Source: Urophycis tenuis (Eukaryota > Chordata > Actinopteri > Gadiformes > Phycidae). Taken from it: DNA of 64,000 bases. The stretch lies in contig JAXIVH010000016.1 in the NCBI GenBank assembly GCA_036785325.1, positions 5,940,667 to 6,004,666 of the forward strand. Reading direction: 5' to 3'. A model generated the notes under the pieces. It worked only from the letters and a program-made list of their open reading frames with translations, made no database searches and had not been told where the DNA came from. Position 1 is the stretch's first letter; every line of letters begins with the position of its first letter. The position numbers and the translations under genes were made by a program. Positions 1 to 11,336 of the stretch are shown here, piece after piece.

Positions 1-67
1 CTCGGCCTCGGTGGGAGGCTGAGGCCAGGGGCCGGTTCCCATGGCAACCTCGGGTCCTCCAGCCGCC
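1..67 (-). CDS. pcdhg: Pcdh-gamma constant exon 2 (partial, 5' end only)
   Basis: This is the start of the second exon of the shared gamma constant region, read on the minus strand from 67 down to the window edge. An acceptor (CTCTCTTCCATTGGCTGCAG, AG at 69-68) precedes it. The first G completes the split glycine codon left by constant exon 1, and 22 in-frame codons follow, reading A-A then GGPEVAMGTGPWPQPPTEAE. The PWPQPPTEAE stretch is, from memory, characteristic of teleost gamma constant regions; mammals have a different sequence here. Constant exons form the common cytoplasmic end of every gamma isoform. The exon is too short for ORF calling and was found by looking for continuity with exon 1. 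The rest of exon 2 and exon 3 lie left of the window. Confidence 0.88.
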
Positions 68-129
68 CTGCAGCCAATGGAAGAGAGCGTCAACAACCGG
101 GAGCCATTTTGTGTACACGCTCTGGAGAG

Positions 130-164
<35 letters not shown>

Positions 165-3100
165 GTTGACAGTTGGTGTGGAACAGTGTAAAGCGGTGAA
201 TGACGAAGGCAAACAGACCCGGGGAATGCAGAATGGCTAACAACGATTACGTACATATACAAAACCAAACTACTTTAACTTGTATGTAAACTTGTGTACG
301 CATACAGACATCATATATGCACAAACGTACAAATGTATAACTGAATGAGGAAACATTTCCATCTGGGAGAAAAAAACCCTTCAAAGGCTTGTTTGTGTAA
401 ACCTGGGAATTTGCATGTGAAGGGAACAAAGGAAAAAGCAGACCTGCTAACTATTACCATCACCTAGTACTAATCATACCCATACCGTTTACACTAACAC
501 CCACTCACTCACATCTTGTGGTGTCCAATAAAACCAACTTTCAGATGTAGAGTATTTTTGATAGTTGGACATCAATATTGAATAAACTTTATTTGATTTA
601 TGGTTCAAAGCCTTCTAATTAAAATTGAGATTCTGAACCACTATTGCTCCTAAATATCATTTTTGTGTGCTTACAATCATATGTGCATGTGCATGTGTAT
701 TAGGTACTGAAGCAGCCCCGGGGGCTTGTGGGTAAAGGAGTTCTGCTCCAGTGCTAAGTTTCGGAGAGGGGAAGCTAAGGGGTTAACTGAGGGGTTAAAT
801 GGGCACGGGGTCTCCCATCCTGCTTCCTGCAGAACCTGAACAACACAGAGGGAATGAATGTGCATGTCCAGAACCTGTCCCTTGGCTTTTTTTTTTTTTT
901 CCTAACCAGAAATGTCCCTCACCAGAGAAATCCCAAGGGAGAGCATTTGTGAGCCAACGCTGCTTTCCAAGACTCACTGCCAACATGTCTGAAGTGTTTT
1001 TCTTCTTTCTACTCCAGTGAAAGAGCGAGATGCTTGCCCAGCAGCCAATTAAAAGCAGACAGGGTGGGAGTGCGGTCTATGTATCCGGGGAGGCCATTTT
1101 GTGTTTGTTCACAGCCTCGGAGAGATAACAGGGAACGCTTAGTTTACTCCTAATTTTCGTCTCCGTGCGCTAATCACATCCTGTGGTCTCGCTAGACACT
1201 TCCTGTGGTCTGGCTTATCGCTTCCTGTGTGTAAACTGTGTGCGCTGTGGTCAGAGCAGAGGGGTAGCCCGCCATATCCTGGTTCATCTGGGGAAATGGT
1301 TTCTCTGACCTGTGAGGGACTTCTCTGTAATGTTAAACCATCAATACCTCTCCACCAGATATGCCGTGCAGTGTATTGTTTCCGTCGGTGTTGGCAAACA
1401 GAGCACATTTTGAATAGCTTCAATTGATTTGTTGTCAGTTGAATGAGTCAAACATCAAACGGCCATATTCATTGTCGTCTGCCTGGAAGAATGTCTTCCG
1501 GTCAATAAATCACACAGAGAACACGTGAGGACGTCTGGTCCACAGCAGTCACCGCTCAAGTCACAGATGCACAACAAAGGCGACACCATATGGAAAGCCA
1601 TTCCTCTGAAACACGGTCAAGCCCAGATAGAACAAAGCTCTCTGACTAATGGCTGGATGTAGGGGCACACAGAGAAAACAACAACAGACCAGGACACAGA
1701 AACAGAAAAACCAAATCAATGATCAGTCAACAGTCCTCATCCTACGCCACAGCGAGCATTGTGGCCTAAAGGTGACAGTGAGGAACAGGGGACCCCGTCG
1801 AAGAGCACTGCTATGAAGCTACAACTACAACATGTCCAAGCACAACACAACACTGCACTGCAGCTCTACCCCCAAACACCATGGTGGCCCCCCTCTGCCC
1901 ATACCAAGGGAAGCTCCCTTCACCAATGCCATTAGTTAGTTTTTTTGCCGTGAAGAAAGCCACAGCCGAGCGGAGACTCGTGTCTGAATATAGATCAGTT
2001 GTTATGGGCAGAGAGAGACCACAGTAAGCAGTCACTATGTTTTGTATACCTTGTGCCATCCTTCGTTGTCCATCGTATGTGTGTGGCGTATGGCATTTGA
2101 GGACTAAGGAGAAACACAACAGGTTATGAAGTCCCACAACAAATCCTCGCTCCCGCTTGAAGCCAGACTAGCCAGGAGGAAAATGCATTGGTTTTAAACT
2201 TGGAGGGGGGGGGGAGAAATATGTTGAGTCTGTCACATCCATCTAAACATTCCAGAGGTGGGAAGCTAGCTCCCTCTTCCCTTTTGGATTCGGACCAATG
2301 TGTATGTACTTCAGGCCCATGTAGCATTCCAAAATGGCAGCTGCTCATGCTTTTGTTCCACAGCTAATATTTAATTATTTGTGTGCGTGTGTTTGTGTCT
2401 GTGTCTGTGTGTGTGCGTGTCTGTGTGTGTGTCTGTGTCTGTGTCTGTGTGTGCGTGTGCGTGTGTGTGCGCATGTGTGTGTGGATCATTCCCCTGGAGC
2501 GAGCAAAGCCCCCCGCCCCCCCTCAGGCTCCTAGTAAGTGAGCTCCGAGAGAAGACTTGACTCATGGAATGTGTTGTTGTAACTGTTTATGCACAGCCCT
2601 GGTGCACACGCATTAAACAGGGCCAGTGGGCCGGCGCCGGCAGAACCCCCAACGCACACGCAGTCCAGCCCGGTCAGGTCACACACCCGCTCACAGTCTG
2701 AAGTGGGCCTGTGCGGTCAGCCTTCTACCGGCATGCACTGTGACTGTCGGCCCGGGCGGGCGATCGATTGATCGATATCTAATCAATCGATGTGGCGGTG
2801 GCCTGGGAGGGAGGAAGACGAGGGAGGAGCGGAGGAGAGGCAGAGAGCCGCCCATCCCCCCACACTCTGCTCCCTCATCAGCAGTCCTGAGTGATGGCAC
2901 ACAGGCTCAGAGCGCAGGCTGAGAGAGAGGGAGCGCGGAGGAGGAGGGGGAGGGGGCTGTGTGCTGGTGGCAGGCACTGCGGCAGCCATTTTGTAAAATA
3001 GCATCCTGCAGAAGAGGATGGAATGGAGCACTAAGATCATAGCCTGATCCTTTGGAATATGTGTTTAGTTTGGATAAATATCTTGTACAAAAACATGTAT

Positions 3101-3396
3101 ATCCACAGGCCATATATTTCCTGATTCTGATCATTTTGTCTGTGTGTGTGTGTGTGTGTGTGTATGTGTGTGTGTGTGTGTGTGTGGGGGGGGGGGGGGT
3201 AGGTAAAGGGATGATGTAATCTGGTCTGTGCACTCTGCTTGCTGCTCCACAGGCTGGGGGAGTGGTGTGTTGTTTGGCTTTGACCATGTTCTTATCTCTT
3301 TTCTCTTCCCCCCTCCATCTCCACCTCCATTAAGGCTGCATGGCTTCATCCATGAGGAGACTGAGAATCTGGCCTTGGTGTGTGTTTCGGTGTACA

Positions 3397-3431
<35 letters not shown>

Positions 3432-3544
3432 CTGTGTGTGTGTGTGTGTGTGTGTGCGTGTGCATGTGTGTACGTGCGTGCCTGTCTTTCAATGTGTGTG
3501 TGTGTGTCCTATGTGTATGTGTGTGTGTGTGTGTGTGTACTCAC
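68..3544 (-). other. Intron between gamma constant exons 1 and 2
   Basis: This is non-coding sequence between the donor at 3544-3543 and the acceptor at 69-68. It holds several TG microsatellites: 132-160, an impure TG/CTG tract at 2378-2484, and a tract at 3139-3186 ending in a G run to about 3199. There is an A/T-rich stretch around 530-670 and a GC-richer part around 2600-2950. GCCATTTTGT recurs three times, near 103, 1093 and 2988. No ORF here resembles a known protein, and none should be called a gene. Confidence 0.8.
3402..3539. repeat. (TG)n/(CA)n microsatellite abutting the constant exon 1 donor
   Basis: This is an interrupted TG array on the plus strand. On the transcribed minus strand it reads as a CA array that begins immediately after the donor hexamer GTGAGT of constant exon 1. 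The first bases of the intron are therefore donor then ACACAC. CA repeats in introns are known binding sites for hnRNP L and can enhance or silence a neighbouring splice site. An effect here is inference. Confidence 0.9.
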
Positions 3545-3603
3545 CCGCTAGGTCCAGGTCTCTGACCCTGAGTGAAACGCCAGTCGTTGTTGGGAGGCTT
3601 TTG
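3545..3603 (-). CDS. pcdhg: Pcdh-gamma constant exon 1
   Basis: This 59-nt exon encodes Q-KPPNNDWRFTQGQRPGPSG, with the last glycine codon split. It matches the start of the mammalian gamma constant region ([20 protein letters not shown]) in sequence and, as I recall it, in length. It is unlike the alpha constant start (PRQPNPDWRYS). The acceptor is CTCTCCACAG ending at 3604 and the donor GTGAGT starts at 3544. The phases fit on both sides: all variable exons in the window end in phase 0, and exon 1 ends in phase 2 to match constant exon 2 at 67. Every variable exon upstream is expected to splice to this exon. Its presence proves that the cluster is gamma and that it reads on the minus strand. 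Confidence 0.95.
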
Positions 3604-4012
3604 CTGTGGAGAGAACAGAACACTTTATGAGTTGATTCATTAAAACCAGAGGGGGTGCGGGGAGCGTGCCATGGGTTAGCGATACCCATGTCGTGTGTGT
3701 GCGTGTGCATGCGCGTGTGCATGTGTCTAGGTGTGTACCAGTGAGGCTTTGACCAAAATGCAGTGAACAATAAGATTCGCAGCACACCTCCATGTAGTTT
3801 GGGGGCTGTGGAGCGTGACAACGCTGCAGATCCACAGGAAGGACATCACAACACCCAAACCCAGAGGACTCCACATGAGGAGCTGTCCCTCAACGACAGA
3901 AGCGGCCGGTGGCGCCGGGCAGTTAAAAGGCTTTGTGTTCACGTTGGGGTGAACAGGTAGTGCAGACGCAGTCACACTCGACTCCATTGCGTAATAAGTG
4001 AAGACACAGGAG

Positions 4013-4047
4013 TGACGTCAGCCACATATCTTACTGCTGACTGAGCA
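4013..4047. promoter_or_regulatory. CRE palindrome next to a MARE-like motif (candidate)
   Basis: A full palindromic CRE, TGACGTCA, lies at 4013-4020. It is followed 14 bases later by TGCTGACTGAGCA at 4035-4047, one base from the Maf recognition consensus TGCTGACTCAGCA. The pair sits about 400 bases upstream of constant exon 1 inside the shared intron. Function is inferred from motif match only, and an eight-base match in 64 kb could be chance. Confidence 0.25.
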
Positions 4048-4181
4048 GCGGCTGCCAGGCAGGCTGAAGGCCACCACGACACAAACGGAGCCTCCACCAT
4101 CTCAGGACTTGGCAGTCTGACAGGCGTGTTGGGGGGGGGGGGCTTTCCGGGTACCGCTAATTGAACGACTGTGTCATTGGT

Positions 4182-4208
4182 GGGGGGGGGGGGGGGGGGG
4201 GGGGGGGG
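4182..4208. repeat. Poly(G) tract of 27
   Basis: This is an uninterrupted run of 27 G on the plus strand, preceded by another G run at about 4130-4141. Such runs can form G-quadruplexes, vary in length between individuals, and are error-prone in sequencing. Confidence 0.9.
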
Positions 4209-5179
4209 CTCACAAAGAGCCTCTTGTTGGAGCGGGGCAGAGCTTTAGTGGCGTTGCCGCTGTGATATTAACTTTGAAGAGAGGAAGGCCACTGCCTCCG
4301 ACTGGAGAGGGACGGTCCTCCGGCATTCCACTCTCTTTCCCCCTCTCTTGAATCCCCCATGAAAACAGACTCGGTGTGTTCCCCTCTCAGCCCCTTTCTC
4401 TGCCTTCATCTCTGTGAGGGCAAAGACACACACACACATGCACCCCACACCCACGCACACCCACACACCCCCCCCCCGCTGTGCAGCGATGCGGGGAATA
4501 GACCCTTGGCCTGGCTCCAGACTCTCCGGTCGGCTAATCGACACAACAAGAACACCCTGGGGAGAGGACAGTGGGACGAGCTGCTGCATTATTAAAAGAT
4601 CTGCTCTGCCCCAGAGAACGAGAGGGTGAGATACCGGGAGATGGGGGGCGAGAGATAGATAGAGAGAGATAGAGAGAGAGGGAGAGGGAGCGAGAATATT
4701 CTGCTCGCCCGTTACCCTCTCAGCCATACCAAGCACACAGACGGCACCACTCGCCTGGCAGCCAAAACCAACGCGAGCCTCTTGAACCGTGGGTGTTCCA
4801 GTGGTGCTTCAGAGAGACCACCAGCCTTTACCCAAACACAGATACTGAACATGGAGACAAAACACAGCCATCCATTACAGCCAAGCTCACTTCGGAGGAG
4901 CATCGGGAGACTAATGAGAGCAGGGCTGAAGGAATTTAGCATCTTCTTCCTTTTCTGAGGAGACTTCATGTCTAAAAATGGACTGGAATGCTGTTCTATG
5001 GATGTGGGTGTGTGTCTGGTGAAGCAGAGACAGTAGAGCTGTGAGGGGCACACATCTACAGAGAATCCCCTCCCCCACACGTACACACACACATCCACAC
5101 GTATGTGGGTGTGTGTGAGTAGGCATATCAAAGTTAAGGCTTTTGGTTTCAGGTGAACCCCCCCCCCCGCAGTGCAGTC

Positions 5180-5770
5180 ACACCACGCACGGCTGGACAA
5201 CACGCACACACATGCCTGTGAGGGCGAGGGACATTCACAGGGATGCTCGCTCTCTCCTGGAGCGCCCCCACACAGCCGGGGGAAACAGGGGGAAAAAGGG
5301 CCCCGCGGCGACGCCCCCATCCCCGCCCACGGCGTGCCTCGAACCAGCGGCCGGCCTGTGACATGCATGCTTCCCCGTTGAGAACCCCTCCCTCTCTCTC
5401 GGCGCCCGTACTGCACGCGTGCAGCGCGGCGTGGAGGCTGACGCCAGCGGCCGGCCTTCACGCCGTCCAGCGCTGCCGTGTGATCTCAGGTGGGCGCCCC
5501 GACAACGCGTTCCCTACGACCGAGAGTGGCTCAGCCCCGGGGGGGGCGGGCGCGGGACACGGCGCTCCAGGGGGTACACCTCCAGTCTGGTCCTGTGACG
5601 GGGACCCCTGGACCCAGTTGGGGGGGGGGAGCCGGCGTTTTAAGCGCGGCTCGTTGCTACGGTTACGCTCTCTGGGGGTGAACCATGGGCGCCATCGCAA
5701 AGCGTGTGTTGAAGCGACACGCCGCTAGACCGCCGCGCCCTCGCCGCGTCCCGCCACGGTACCCGGGGGG
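5180..5770. other. CpG-rich patch in the shared gamma intron
   Basis: This is a GC- and CpG-dense island-like stretch within otherwise mixed intron sequence. The 13-mer CCAGCGGCCGGCC occurs twice, near 5344 and 5445. Overlapping ORFs occur on both strands, as expected from GC-rich DNA, and none resembles a known protein. It could be a regulatory element or an unannotated promoter. Nothing in the sequence decides this. Confidence 0.45.
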
Positions 5771-6031
5771 GTTTAGGAAGACCCTACGCTGACCGTAGTG
5801 TCAAAAACACGTCATCACCACCACGTCGCCCTGTCAACACCGGGGTGCTGCTGATTGAAAGTGAGGTTCTGCTTCTCTCACACAACACGTCTCATTTACA
5901 CGCAGCAGCAGCGAGCGGTCGGCCAGCCGCCTCCGAGACGTGGGCTCAGTGAAATGCAGACTCCATCTGGTGCTCTGTGTTGTGTCCCCCCCCCCCCCGT
6001 GGAGATTTAGTTACACACACTCGTACAGAGC

Positions 6032-6067
<36 letters not shown>

Positions 6068-8157
6068 TTGGCTAGACTGCACCTGGCCCTCAGTCTGAAG
6101 CGAAGGAAGTCGATTCTATTCTGTGTAGCTGCATTCAGGTTTGGTGGAGGCACACACACACACACACACAGACACACATATATGGAAACCATTACAAAAA
6201 TACCCCCTCACACCTTTTTCCCCCCATCTGTGGAAGTCATTGTTTTCAGCTTTAGCATCCTTCCACCTACGTCCTTCACTCAGAGCTCTCTGGCCCTATA
6301 GTGTCCCCTATCAGGAGCAAATAGTGAGGTCATGGGAAGGCCCATGGCTCTACCCTTCGTTATGGTTGACGCGCCAACAACGGCTTTCTGCTGAATGAAG
6401 GAGGAAGTGGCCACGCAGCCCCTATTCCTCGCATGTGTCGCTTGGTCGTGCGTGGGAGGAATTAGAATGCTCCCAACGTACACCACAGTCACACGCTTGG
6501 CTTGAGCAGCCGAACCTTTGGGCCTTCGGTTCTTCAGGGCAGCTTCAAGCGGTCAGGAAGAAGGAGAGTAAGGAGTAATATGCGACCGATGACCGGCGCC
6601 ATTACGTTCTTGTGTTCCTGGACTGACAGAAGCCACGGCCACGGCTACTCGACCAATATTAGCCTGCGCGTGAGGCGGTTAACTGCCATGTAACAGACAT
6701 GTTGCTCCCGGCTGAATCAACACATCCCTGTGCCTGATGCTTTGTGTGTGTTTGTGCACGTTGACACACAAACACATACAGGCACACGCACAAGCCTGCC
6801 TCTCTTAAGCCCTTTCTCCCCCATCCCCCACTCCATCTCTAGCCCTCTGTCTCCTCTTTCTCTCCATCCCTCTCGCTTTCTCTCCTCCATCACCCTCCCT
6901 CCTTTTTCTCTCCCTGGTTGCACACGTGTCACGAGAGCAGGGAGACAGATGGTACCCTGGTGAGCAGAGGGTCAAACTAATTCAGAAGATGGAGGAGGAG
7001 AGGGCAGGCTAACATGATAGGCATGATGGTAAACACAACAGGCCTGAAATGATCTCATTGTATATCGAGACCGCGTTCCACCTCCTGTTCTACAACTTAG
7101 ACAAAAGGGAAAGCAAAACCAACGAGATGTTAACTATAACAACGCAGACCTCAACGTTATGTAACAAACCTTAGTACCCTTAGTAGTATGAAACAATAGA
7201 GCTCTCTTCTCGTCCCACACCTACCATTTACACTTCAGCCATGTCTGATTAAAATCAGTATTGAAAGTTCCCTGAAAGCTCATTGTGTCGACTCTGTTAT
7301 TTAGCTGTGCTGAAAAACCACTACATGTGACTCCTACACCTCTTTGAGGAAAACAAGTGATGATGTGTTGATGTTTTCTTCAGCCAAGTACCCCCCCCCC
7401 CCCTTTGGAATTAATGGCTTTCTTTAAAAAGATGGCTAGGATTAATAAGATGGGCTATACATAGCACTTGATACAAGGAGGGCTTTCAGCCCCTCTGTTG
7501 GATCCCATCATGCACATTCCTGCAGCCAATCAGCAAACGCTTGGAAGACAACAGGAAGTAAGGAGTCAGGGAAGTGACCCCTGACTTCCTGTTGTGGAGA
7601 TATCACCTCCTCTTACCACCTATCTTCCCCCAACCCCCCAAAAACAAAGCTAATTTCTTCCTCTCCTTCTCCTTTCCTCCCCCATTCCCCCAAGCTGCCC
7701 CCCCCTGCCTTTCCCTTCTGCTCATCAGCCCCCCAGAAGCCATTTTCATTCGCTGTTCTTTCCCTGTCTCTGTGTCACAAGCAATGAGTCCAACCTCTCC
7801 TTTCACCCTGTCACAACAAACGTCCACTGCTCCCCCGCTCACCGCCTCTCTCTGAGGCGTTGTTTCGCTGTCGGCTCCTGTGAGTCATAAGGAGTCAGAA
7901 ATAGGAACCACATTTTCCAAGCCTTCAGTGTCGAGATTAAATATGACATGTCTCGGTTTGCCTCTGATGCTGCCCAACCTTCGCTCACGCCCTGGTTCAC
8001 AGTGGAAGGTATTCAGGAGAACGTGCTCCCTCGCCCTGTGAGTCCTCAGAATATATGTACAACCTGTAACGTATAGCTGTGTGTTTAAGGGTGACCAGAC
8101 AGACAGTGTGTGTGTCTCTCTCTCCACACCCAGTGGGTGAGTCGCCCCCCCCCTCAC

Positions 8158-10632
8158 CTCGCTGGCTGAGTTCATAAGGTGCTTCCTGCTGAGCGTCATG
8201 CTCAGCGTGTTGTTGTGACTCATCATGGGGGTCTTGACGAACACAAAGTCACTGGGGCGGGACAGGGTGGGCGGGTAGCAGGGCCTGTAGGTGCGCGTGT
8301 TGGGGTCCTGGTTGCCGCCCACCACCTCCATGTAGCGGATAGGCCCGTCGGTGTTGAGCTGCAGGTGCAGGTCCTTGCCGGGCCGCTGGTGGTACCGGCC
8401 GGGCCGCTGGCGCCCCAAGCAGCAGCCGCCGCAGCACTCCGACTCGTCCAGCCCGGCGCTCCGGCGCCGCAGGCAGCGGATCATCAGTGCCGTGAAGGTG
8501 ATGAAGGACACGGCCGACACGCTCGCCAGCGCGATGACCAGGTACAGCGTGATGTCCGTCATCCCCGTGCGCCGCGAGAAGGGCGTGTGGCGCGGGCCGG
8601 GGGGGGCGGCGGCGGCGGCCCCGTCCGTCTCCTCCACGGTCACCGAGACCGCCACGCTGGTGGACAGCACCGGCTCGCCGTTGTCCTGGATGACCACCAC
8701 GATGTCGTAGGACACGCCCTTCTCCTCCTCGGCCAGCTTGCGGGCCGTGCGCAGCTCGCCCGTGTGGCTGCCCACCCGGAACAGGCCGGCGTTGGGCCCC
8801 GGGGCAATGGCGTAGAACAGCCAGGCGTTGTGCCCGCTGTCCGGGTCCACCGCCACCAGCTTGTTGATCAGGTGGCCCGGCGCCGCCGACTGCGGCACCG
8901 TCAGGGCCAGCCCGGCGCCGTCGGGCCGGGCCGGGTGCACCAGCGCCGGCGCGTTGTCGTTGACGTCCACCACGAACACGTGCACCGTGACGTTGGTGGC
9001 CAGCGGCGGGTTCCCGCCGTCCCGCGCCTGCACCTCCACCCGGAAGGCGTTGAGCTGCTCGTAGTCCAGCGAGCGCAGGCTGAAGATCTGGCCGGTCTCG
9101 GCGTTGACGTACACGTAGGAGGACACGGGCGAGCCCTGCACCGTGCCGGGCAGCAGGACGTAGGAGACGCGCGCGTTGTCCCCCTGGTCCGGGTCCGAGG
9201 CCCACACCTCGGCGATGGGGGCGCTGGGCGCGTTGTTCTCCGGGACGTCCACCGAGTAGGACGGCTGGGAGAAGGAGGGCGCGTTGTCGTTGACGTCCGT
9301 CAGCTCCATCACGAAGGTGGTGCGGGAGGACAGCGGCGGCGAGCCCTTGTCCGTGGCCACGATGACCACCGTGTACTGCGAGACGCTCTCGCGGTCCAGC
9401 GGCCCGTCCGTGGTGAGGCTGTAGTGCTTGCCGAAGGCCGAGTTGAGCTTAAACGGAAGGCCGGGCTGGACGCTGAGCGTGACCTCGCCGTTCTCCCCGG
9501 CGTCCAGGTCGCTGGCGCTGAGGAGCGCGATCACAGTCTGAGGCTTGGAGTCCTCTCTGATGGGAGTGGTCAGTGACGTCACCGTCACTTCCGGCGTGTT
9601 GTCGTTCACGTCGATTATTTCCACGATGACGTTGCATGACCCCTCCATGGCCGGTGAGCCCGCATCCCTGGCCTGCACCGTGATGTGATACACGCTGGAC
9701 ACCTCGTAGTCTACGTCGCCGTTCACGCGTATTTCGCCGCTTTTCGAGTCCACGCTAAACAACTTGGTCACGCGCTCTGGTGTATACTTACTAAACAAGA
9801 AGGAGATTTCTCCGTTCTGGCCCGAGTCTGCGTCCGTTGCGTTCAGTTTGGTCACTAAAGTGCCTGGTGCTACATTCTCTAGTAGGCTCACTCTCTTTAC
9901 GGGCTCGTCAAAGACGGGCGCATTGTCATTCACGTCCAGAATTTTAATGAGCAGGAGGGTTGAGCCCGATTTTTGAGGTTGGCCCCCATCCACCGCCGTG
10001 AGCATCAGGCGAAAAGAAGCCTGCTTCTCTCTGTCGAGGGGTTTACCTACGACCAGCTCGGGGAACTTACTGTTGTCGCTTTTTGTCTCCACTTTCAGAA
10101 CAAAACAGTCGTTCGGTGCGAGGTGATAAGCGCTTAAAGAGTTGGTCCCCACGTCGGGGTCCTGTGCGCTCTCAAGACGAAACCTCGTGTCAGGCGCAGC
10201 CGCCTCGGATATCTCCAAAGAGATGTTCTTAGTTGAAAACTGCGGCGCATTGTCGTTCACATCCAAAATCTCCACTTCAACGCGAAATAACTCCAAAGGG
10301 TTTTGCAGAAGGATTTGAAGATGTAACGAACAAGTTAAGCTCAATTCACATATTTGTTCCCTATCCATTTTTTGTTTGATGACCAACTCGCCTGTCGCCT
10401 GGTTTATCCTGAAATACTCCGCCGTGGTTCCCTCAATGCTTAATTTCCTATGAACTATCCCTTGTGCTGTGAGACCCAGATCCTTTGCCATGTCCCCGAC
10501 CACCGAACCCAGGCCGAGCTCTTCCGAAACGGTGTAGCGGAGCTGGGCCGACGCACACGAGAGGCAGGCCAGGAACAACCAGAGCCCCAGCGCCGGCCGT
10601 CCTGCCCAGCGCTTCCTCGCTCTGGATTCCAT
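8158..10632 (-). CDS. pcdhg: C-type Pcdh-gamma variable exon (gamma-C, probably C5-like), 825 codons
   Basis: This encodes a C-type clustered protocadherin ectodomain, membrane segment and variable tail. The start is the ATG at 10632. The signal peptide is about 1-29 (LWLFLACLSCASA), followed by LRYTVSEE. DVNDN linkers at about 124, 233, 341, 446 and 556 divide six EC repeats. The membrane segment is about 693-717, followed by a Cys-rich juxtamembrane tail and LQLNTDGPIRYMEVVGG. The exon ends NSASE, then donor GTGAGG, in phase 0; in-frame residues past 8158 are intron read-through. It lies closest to the constant exons and differs throughout from the other groups, as C-type genes do. Family C-types are expressed more constitutively than the stochastic types. 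Position suggests C5, but the subtype is not proven. Third-codon GC is extreme from about 8250 to 9530 and much lower upstream. Confidence 0.93.
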
Positions 10633-10699
10633 TGTGCTGCGGTCCCCGGGCGGTGGACAGGGTAGATTAAAGTTCTCCGCTCACCGGAATACATCCATA

Positions 10700-10960
10700 G
10701 TCACATTCAACGACTCAGTCGCGTGATAAGTGAACATCTTCTTTTTAAAAATAACGCGATGGGAAGTTTCGATGTAATCATGATGGATTAAATAAGTTAA
10801 GGAAGAGAAGAACGCAAAAAACTTGAGAGGCGCTCTACTTCCCCTGCTGCTGCTCTGCCCTCCCTGGGCTCGCCTGACTGGCGCGCCTGGTGGGCGGGGC
10901 CAGGCAGGACAGGGCCGCTTCCCATTGGCCGGCCGGGGCTGAACGGGCCCCGCCGACAGG
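10700..10960 (-). promoter_or_regulatory. Candidate promoter of the C-type exon
   Basis: This GC-rich stretch lies directly upstream of the ATG at 10632. It contains a GC box, GGGCGGGGC, at 10892-10900 and an inverted CCAAT box (ATTGG on plus at 10924-10928). The nine-base core AGGGCCGCT at 10911-10919 is on the plus strand, opposite to the direction of the same core in the gamma-A-like promoters. It lacks the module found before the TWTFESQQ-group exons. In mammals several C-type promoters differ from the CSE-bearing stochastic ones, which fits. A poly(T) run (10972-10994) lies just upstream. Confidence 0.5.
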
Positions 10961-11335
10961 CAAGAGTGAACTTTTTTTTTTTTTTTTTTTTTTTAATAGT
11001 TATGCTAATAACCCATTCAGAGAGCAGATCAACCACGTCCTCACGACACCACGACAATTATAATCATACACAAAACACCCCCCACCCTTCCGGGTAAACA
11101 TGTGGACACATCAAGTCCTACGTAGTAGAAGAAAGGAAAATGAACAAACTTTAGTGCGTAGCCCCCCCCCACACACACACACACTTTCTGTTCCCACTCA
11201 GCGTTGCGTTTTGTATCCGCAAGGAGGCATGGTTACCAAACGGAGTTCCCCTGCTCTCTTTTGGACAATCCATCCAGGCTTGTTCTTATAGAAATATATC
11301 TCCAAATGTCAAACTGATCGTAGATGTGAATCAGA

Positions 11336-11336
<1 letters not shown>

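Larger units (their letters stand above)
3604..8157 (-). other. Intron between the C-type variable exon and constant exon 1
   Basis: This 4.5-kb non-coding interval is the last part of the intron shared by all gamma variable exons. It contains homopolymer G tracts (about 4130-4141 and 4182-4208), short CA tracts (about 6033-6062 and 6151-6170), a CpG-rich patch at 5180-5770 (listed separately), a pyrimidine-rich stretch (about 6800-6915) and otherwise unremarkable sequence. No further variable exon is present: no cadherin-repeat ORF and no DxNDN-coding string was found on either strand. Confidence 0.75.

Noticed and set aside
4245..5461. Overlapping ORFs on both strands in the intron before constant exon 1
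   Set aside because: They are rich in C/G runs and CA repeats, lie in several frames at once, and match no known family.
8179..9576. 465-codon ORF on the plus strand inside the C-type exon
   Set aside because: It is a shadow of GC-rich coding sequence on the other strand. It has biased, low-complexity composition and no domain. The minus frame encodes a complete cadherin.
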